NCBI RefSeq assembly: GCF_040802235.1
Contig: NC_133172.1
Location: forward strand, 60,829,613 to 60,893,612
Origin: Manis javanica
Taxonomy: Eukaryota; Chordata; Mammalia; Pholidota; Manidae
Length of the DNA stretch: 64,000 nucleotides
Direction: 5' to 3'
A program made the translations under genes and the position numbers. Below, one piece after another: positions 60,801 to 64,000 of the stretch. The notes under the pieces were generated by a model. It had not been told where the DNA came from. It saw nothing but the letters and a program-made list of their open reading frames with translations, and made no database searches. The first letter of the stretch is position 1. Every line of letters starts with the position of its first letter.

Positions 60801-61552
60801 GTTACAAGATTCATAATGGGGGATGGAAAGACCTGTCTTGTTTTAAAGCATTTCTGGAAAAAATTATCTCAAGCATTAAAACACTGTATAAAGTTGACAT
60901 TCAAAACTATTTTCAGACTGTAAAGAAGAGTGATGTCAAAAGGTGAACCTGCGGCTAAGACGCTGCTTTATAGGGGAGTGTGGGAACCCCAGTGTATGAA
61001 ACAGCCCCTAATTGGACTTACAGTGGAAAATACAGTTTAGTCAGGAGACATTTGTCCCTAAAAGGAGTGTCATCACTGAACAGCCGCGGAGCACCCGCTG
61101 TGATGCGTGGGTGCCATCATTGTGGCTGGGATTCTGACCCAGTGAGACGCGCACCTTCGCGGCTGCTGTGTGAGGGGCGCTGCTGGCGGGCGTGCCTCGC
61201 TGTCAGTGTTGGAGGAGGAAGCGCTGTCTTTCACATCTACTCTCCAATACTGATAGTGTTTAAGCATTTTCTGTTTCTTATTAAAATAGCTATTGTGCTC
61301 CTTTGTTAAAATGTTCTCACAGGAAGATGAATGAATGTTAGTGTTTGGGGGAAATATTTTTAAAACTTTACTTATTAAGTAATGTACATGTTGAACGGAG
61401 GGAAACTTTTAACACTGTATGCCCTTTCCTTAGATTTGTGCTTTATTGAAGGGGTTTTAACAGTCTCCCAGGGACAGTAGAGCCTAAGAATTTACTTCAG
61501 TGTTGTTCACTAGATGTCATTAACTTCTTAAATATGCTTCTCACTCTTTCAG

Positions 61553-61644
61553 AGTTACTGGAGAATGTAACCCTAATACATAAACCAGTGTCATTGCAAC
61601 CCCGAGGGCTGATCAATAAAGGAAACTGGTGCTACATTAATGCT
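61553..61644 (+). CDS. USP10: USP10 coding exon 5 (catalytic Cys box)
   Basis: 92 nt, phase 1 to phase 0, residues 399-429 ([20 protein letters not shown] then [11 protein letters not shown]). This opens the USP (C19) catalytic domain. The Cys box GNWCYINA is intact, with nucleophile Cys425 encoded by TGC at 61630-61632 (Cys424 in human, from memory). Asn420 and Asn423, near the oxyanion hole, are also present. The donor is GCT|GTATCCTTCT, which is not a typical U2 donor but fits the U12 class (see intron 5). Confidence 0.98.
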
Positions 61645-62186
61645 GTATCCTTCTCAGATGCTGTCCCCAAGGCTGGCTTACTGTGGGTTTCTCTTCCTCA
61701 GGAGCATTTGACTTAGTTTAGCTACCAGGAGCATCTGCCCTAAATTTTGAATCCAAAGATGTGATCTCTTAAGTCTGCCTTCCTTGCTTGTAAACATGGT
61801 TATTCCTGACCAGAAATAAAAGATGATTTGTTGACCTGTGAATGGCAGAATCAGGCGCTTTATTCTCCTTACACTAGTCCCAAATAATAGGGCAGAGTGA
61901 CTGCCTTCAACTGCAAATTTTGTTCTAAGTGATTTGATTGTTTTGTTGAATGGAGTTCTTGTACATAAATTACCAAGTGCATGGCAAACCCTTTATGGAC
62001 ATCGCAGGCCGTTATCCCATGATTACTTGTGAATAATCCCATGATTATTCCTTTTTGTGTTTACATATCTAAGTCATTCAGTGTCCTTGGCTTATTCAGT
62101 GTTATATGCTCTTGTATTAATGTGCCTTCTGGAAATTTGGAATGTCTGTGTCATTTCCTTTACACTTCCTTACTATCAATATTTAG
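61645..62186 (+). other. USP10: USP10 intron 5, probable U12-type intron (542 bp)
   Basis: The 5' end GTATCCTTCT (61645-61654) matches the U12 donor consensus GTATCCTT exactly over eight bases. Near the 3' end TTCCTTACT (62166-62174) resembles the U12 branch site TTCCTTAAC, and its adenosine at 62172 lies 14 nt from the last intron base, within the usual U12 spacing. There is no polypyrimidine run between it and the acceptor ATTTAG. The exon joins are fixed by the conserved protein (...YINA-TLQALV...), so the donor position is not in doubt. Confidence 0.85.
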
Positions 62187-62296
62187 ACACTGCAGGCATT
62201 GGTTGCCTGCCCTCCGATGTATCACCTGATGAAGTTCATTCCTCTGTATTCAAAAGTACAAAGGCCTTGTACATCAACACCCATGATAGATAGCTT
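62187..62296 (+). CDS. USP10: USP10 coding exon 6
   Basis: 110 nt, phase 0 to phase 2, encoding [20 protein letters not shown] and onward to PMIDS plus TT of Phe466. Continues the USP fold directly after the Cys box (helix following the nucleophile). Donor TT|GTAAGTAAG is a near-perfect U2 consensus. Sequence appears identical to human USP10 as recalled. Confidence 0.97.
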
Positions 62297-62673
62297 GTAA
62301 GTAAGGTGGTTAAAAATAACCTGGGATGGGGGGCTCCCCTTTGATAATTACAATTCACATAGTTTAGCAAAGTTGTTGATCTACTGCAAATGAATCTTAC
62401 AATTCTATTTTTTAAAATTTACTGTTCATGATTTTATATGGAAGTTAACTAGAAATGCAGTTTAGAGCATTATCTCTGTTCTTTAGATTCAGTTGAGTAA
62501 ATTTTAGTGTTTAATACTTTATACCCATAAAATAAAAAACTTCACATATAGCACTGGTTACCTAAAATGTGCTGTCTTCAGACTAATTAATAGTCTACTT
62601 AGTCATTGAGGCTCTTTAGTAAGAGTGTCTTTTTAAAAAATGTACTACTTAACATTTTTTTCCCCATGTTTAG
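62297..62673 (+). other. USP10: USP10 intron 6 (377 bp)
   Basis: AT-rich, ends with a strong pyrimidine tract (tttttttccccatgtttag). Nothing else seen. Confidence 0.9.
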
Positions 62674-62729
62674 TGTTCGGCTGATGAATGAGTTTACTAA
62701 TATGCCAGTACCTCCAAAACCCAGACAAG
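62674..62729 (+). CDS. USP10: USP10 coding exon 7
   Basis: 56 nt, phase 2 to phase 1, completing Phe466 and encoding VRLMNEFTNMPVPPKPRQ. Acceptor tgtttag, donor CAAG|GTGAGT. Part of the USP catalytic domain; matches the family without gaps. Confidence 0.97.
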
Positions 62730-62961
62730 GTGAGTAAAATGAGGTTTCCTGAGACCATTACACACTGGGAGTTATGAAGTAGGGTGACTCAATTTGATAA
62801 ATTCAGGCTTGTTGAAAAGAAGGTGTATTTTTTAATGCAGGTTGCTGCACCTGTGCTGTTCTCAACACACAGGCTGGGTGGGGAGGATCAATGCTGCTCT
62901 TTTTCATTGTTTTAAGGCTTTGTTTTAGTTACGAAAATCTGTGTCGTGTTTTCCATTGCAG
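62730..62961 (+). other. USP10: USP10 intron 7 (232 bp)
   Basis: Short intron from GTGAGT to 'gtgttttccattgcag'. No other feature. Confidence 0.9.
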
Positions 62962-63065
62962 CTCTTGGGGATAAAATCGTGAGGGATATCCGCCCTGGAG
63001 CTGCCTTTGAACCCACGTATATTTATAGACTGTTGACAGTTATCAAGTCAAGCCTGTCTGAAAAG
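62962..63065 (+). CDS. USP10: USP10 coding exon 8 (last exon in window)
   Basis: 104 nt, phase 1 to phase 0, encoding [20 protein letters not shown] then [15 protein letters not shown] (residues 485-519). Ile replaces the Asn recalled for human in LTV(N)K. Donor AAG|GTTTGG is weak at positions +3 and +4 but is placed by homology: the next exon in USP10 starts GRQEDAEEY. The remaining coding exons, with the His/Asp boxes and C-terminus, lie beyond the window. Confidence 0.95.
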
Positions 63066-64000
63066 GTTTGGGACCGCCCTAACGTAGCCCGTCTGGAGTG
63101 TTGCCGTAGCCCCACGCGGCGCCTTCATGTTGTTTGCTCAGTGCCTGCTCGGCTTTGTGCTGTGGTTTGGTGGGTGTGGAGGCCTGGGCTTGGTGTGGAG
63201 GCCACCACCCGGATGAGTTTAAGGAGTATGGTGGTAATCAGAGCGACCCCGTGTGTCATGTACTGTGCACCAAGTACTGTTGTAAGTTCTTTGCATCTGT
63301 ATGTAATTCACGCCCCAGTGAATAAAATATGATTATTGTCTCCTCGTTATATTCGAGAAAAGTGAAGTCACTGTCCAAGGTCACTCAGCTAATAAATGGC
63401 AGAGCTGGCATGAGTCAGCTCCTCAGCCACGCCTGGGCTGCCGTCAGGTAGGAAGGACGATGGGGCCCGGCAGGCGGCACGCTGGGAGGAGCTCTGTTCC
63501 TCGCACTCAGCCTATGTTAGTAGCTCCTTGGGTCCTTGAATCTCTCTCTCACCTACGTTTTCTGTCCTGCAGTTGGCTACTGAAGGCATGGGACCAAGGG
63601 CCAAGGAGGTCTTATAAAGGGCCCTGTCAGCTGTTGACAGTGAATCAGGGGCACCCTTTGCATAGTTAGTTGGAGCATTTCTTTCCTACCTCACGGAGTT
63701 TGTGGAACAATCAGTACAAGCAATGGATGCTTAGAGAGAAATATAGTCAAGAGAATCCATTAAAACAAAGTAAAACTGAAGCTCCACTGTTTAACAGAAG
63801 GATGAATGCCCAGGACTGTGTATCAGGGCCCCACAGGGACGTTTTACATGGTCTTGCTGCAGCTTTTGGTGATAAGCTTGGAATATACATTTCCCAATTA
63901 ATTGGAAATATGCAGAGTGTTACAGAAATGGAAGAAACTGTGCCCTCTGCCCCCAGCTCACTGCCCAGTAGGGGAGTTAGATATGTAATCTAAGAAAATA
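63066..64000 (+). other. USP10: USP10 intron 8 (partial)
   Basis: Runs off the window end. Contains a MIR at about 63265-63420. An open frame of 107 codons at 63670-63993 has no recognisable family and looks like chance intronic sequence. Confidence 0.8.
63265..63420 (-). mobile_element. MIR SINE, antisense
   Basis: 'ttattgtctcctcgttatat', 'cactgtccaaggtcactcag' and 'ctaataaatggcagagctgg' form a reverse MIR. Confidence 0.85.

Larger units (their letters stand above)
52016..61552 (+). other. USP10: USP10 intron 4 (9.5 kb)
   Basis: From GTATCA to acceptor 'ctcactctttcag'. Mostly plain AT-rich intronic sequence. MIR copies at 59.96 and 60.6 kb and an L2 piece at about 59.0-59.5 kb are listed. 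No additional exon was recognised. Confidence 0.85.

Noticed and set aside
63670..63993. 107-codon open frame in intron 8
   Set aside because: No recognisable family, no splice support from the USP10 protein, and length within chance for intronic DNA.
1..64000. CRISPR arrays, prokaryotic operons, riboswitches, phage or plasmid features
   Set aside because: None present; spliced gene structure and repeats show vertebrate nuclear DNA.

Overview
This is nuclear DNA from a placental mammal. The evidence is a multi-exon gene with long introns, a CpG-island promoter, and many old mammalian repeats (MIR, L2, MER5A-type hAT elements, old L1 3' ends). No Alu, B1/B2, carnivore tRNA-Lys SINE or ruminant SINE was recognised. 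The youngest L1 tails, on the minus strand at about 15.2-15.5, 31.4-32.1 and 32.9-33.1 kb, look like the L1 lineage of a laurasiatherian mammal. Pangolin or a relative is my best but weak guess from memory.

Only one protein-coding gene is supported: USP10 (ubiquitin-specific peptidase 10), plus strand. Its CpG-island promoter lies at about 16.27-17.09 kb. Eight coding exons can be joined in frame: 16692-16712, 40428-40496, 46768-46828, 50972-52015, 61553-61644, 62187-62296, 62674-62729 and 62962-63065. They total 1557 nt, or 519 codons, of a protein normally about 800 residues long. The window ends inside intron 8, so the rest of the catalytic domain, including the His box, is missing. Every splice phase fits. 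The encoded part holds the N-terminal FGDF motif that binds G3BP, a PAM2-like motif, a basic K5 patch, a long disordered Ser/Pro/Ala-rich region, and the start of the USP domain with the Cys box (Cys425).

Layout. 1-16.26 kb is upstream intergenic DNA, mostly old repeats. It includes a retrotransposed piece of an endogenous-retrovirus transcript (8862-10073) with a perfect 17-bp target-site duplication, and a nested L1. 16.27-17.09 kb is the promoter, with near-consensus NRF1 sites and a perfect TISU/YY1-type element whose ATG opens an 8-codon uORF. 16.7-40.4 kb is intron 1. 40.5-46.8 kb is intron 2, with an antisense solo LTR and a large CA/CT microsatellite. 46.8-51.0 kb is intron 3, 52.0-61.6 kb is intron 4, and 61.6-63.1 kb is a compact run of exons 5-8.

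The observations most worth a second look are these. Intron 5 has the hallmarks of a U12-type (minor spliceosome) intron and lies immediately after the catalytic Cys box. The exon 3 donor site is duplicated 38 nt downstream, and use of the second copy would create a stop codon. The TISU element starts a uORF rather than the main ORF. The G3BP-binding motif sits alone in a symmetric 69-nt exon. The ERV transcript fragment appears to have been mobilised by LINE machinery. I saw no evidence of a wholly new biological system; this looks like a conserved housekeeping locus with some unusual splicing and regulatory details.
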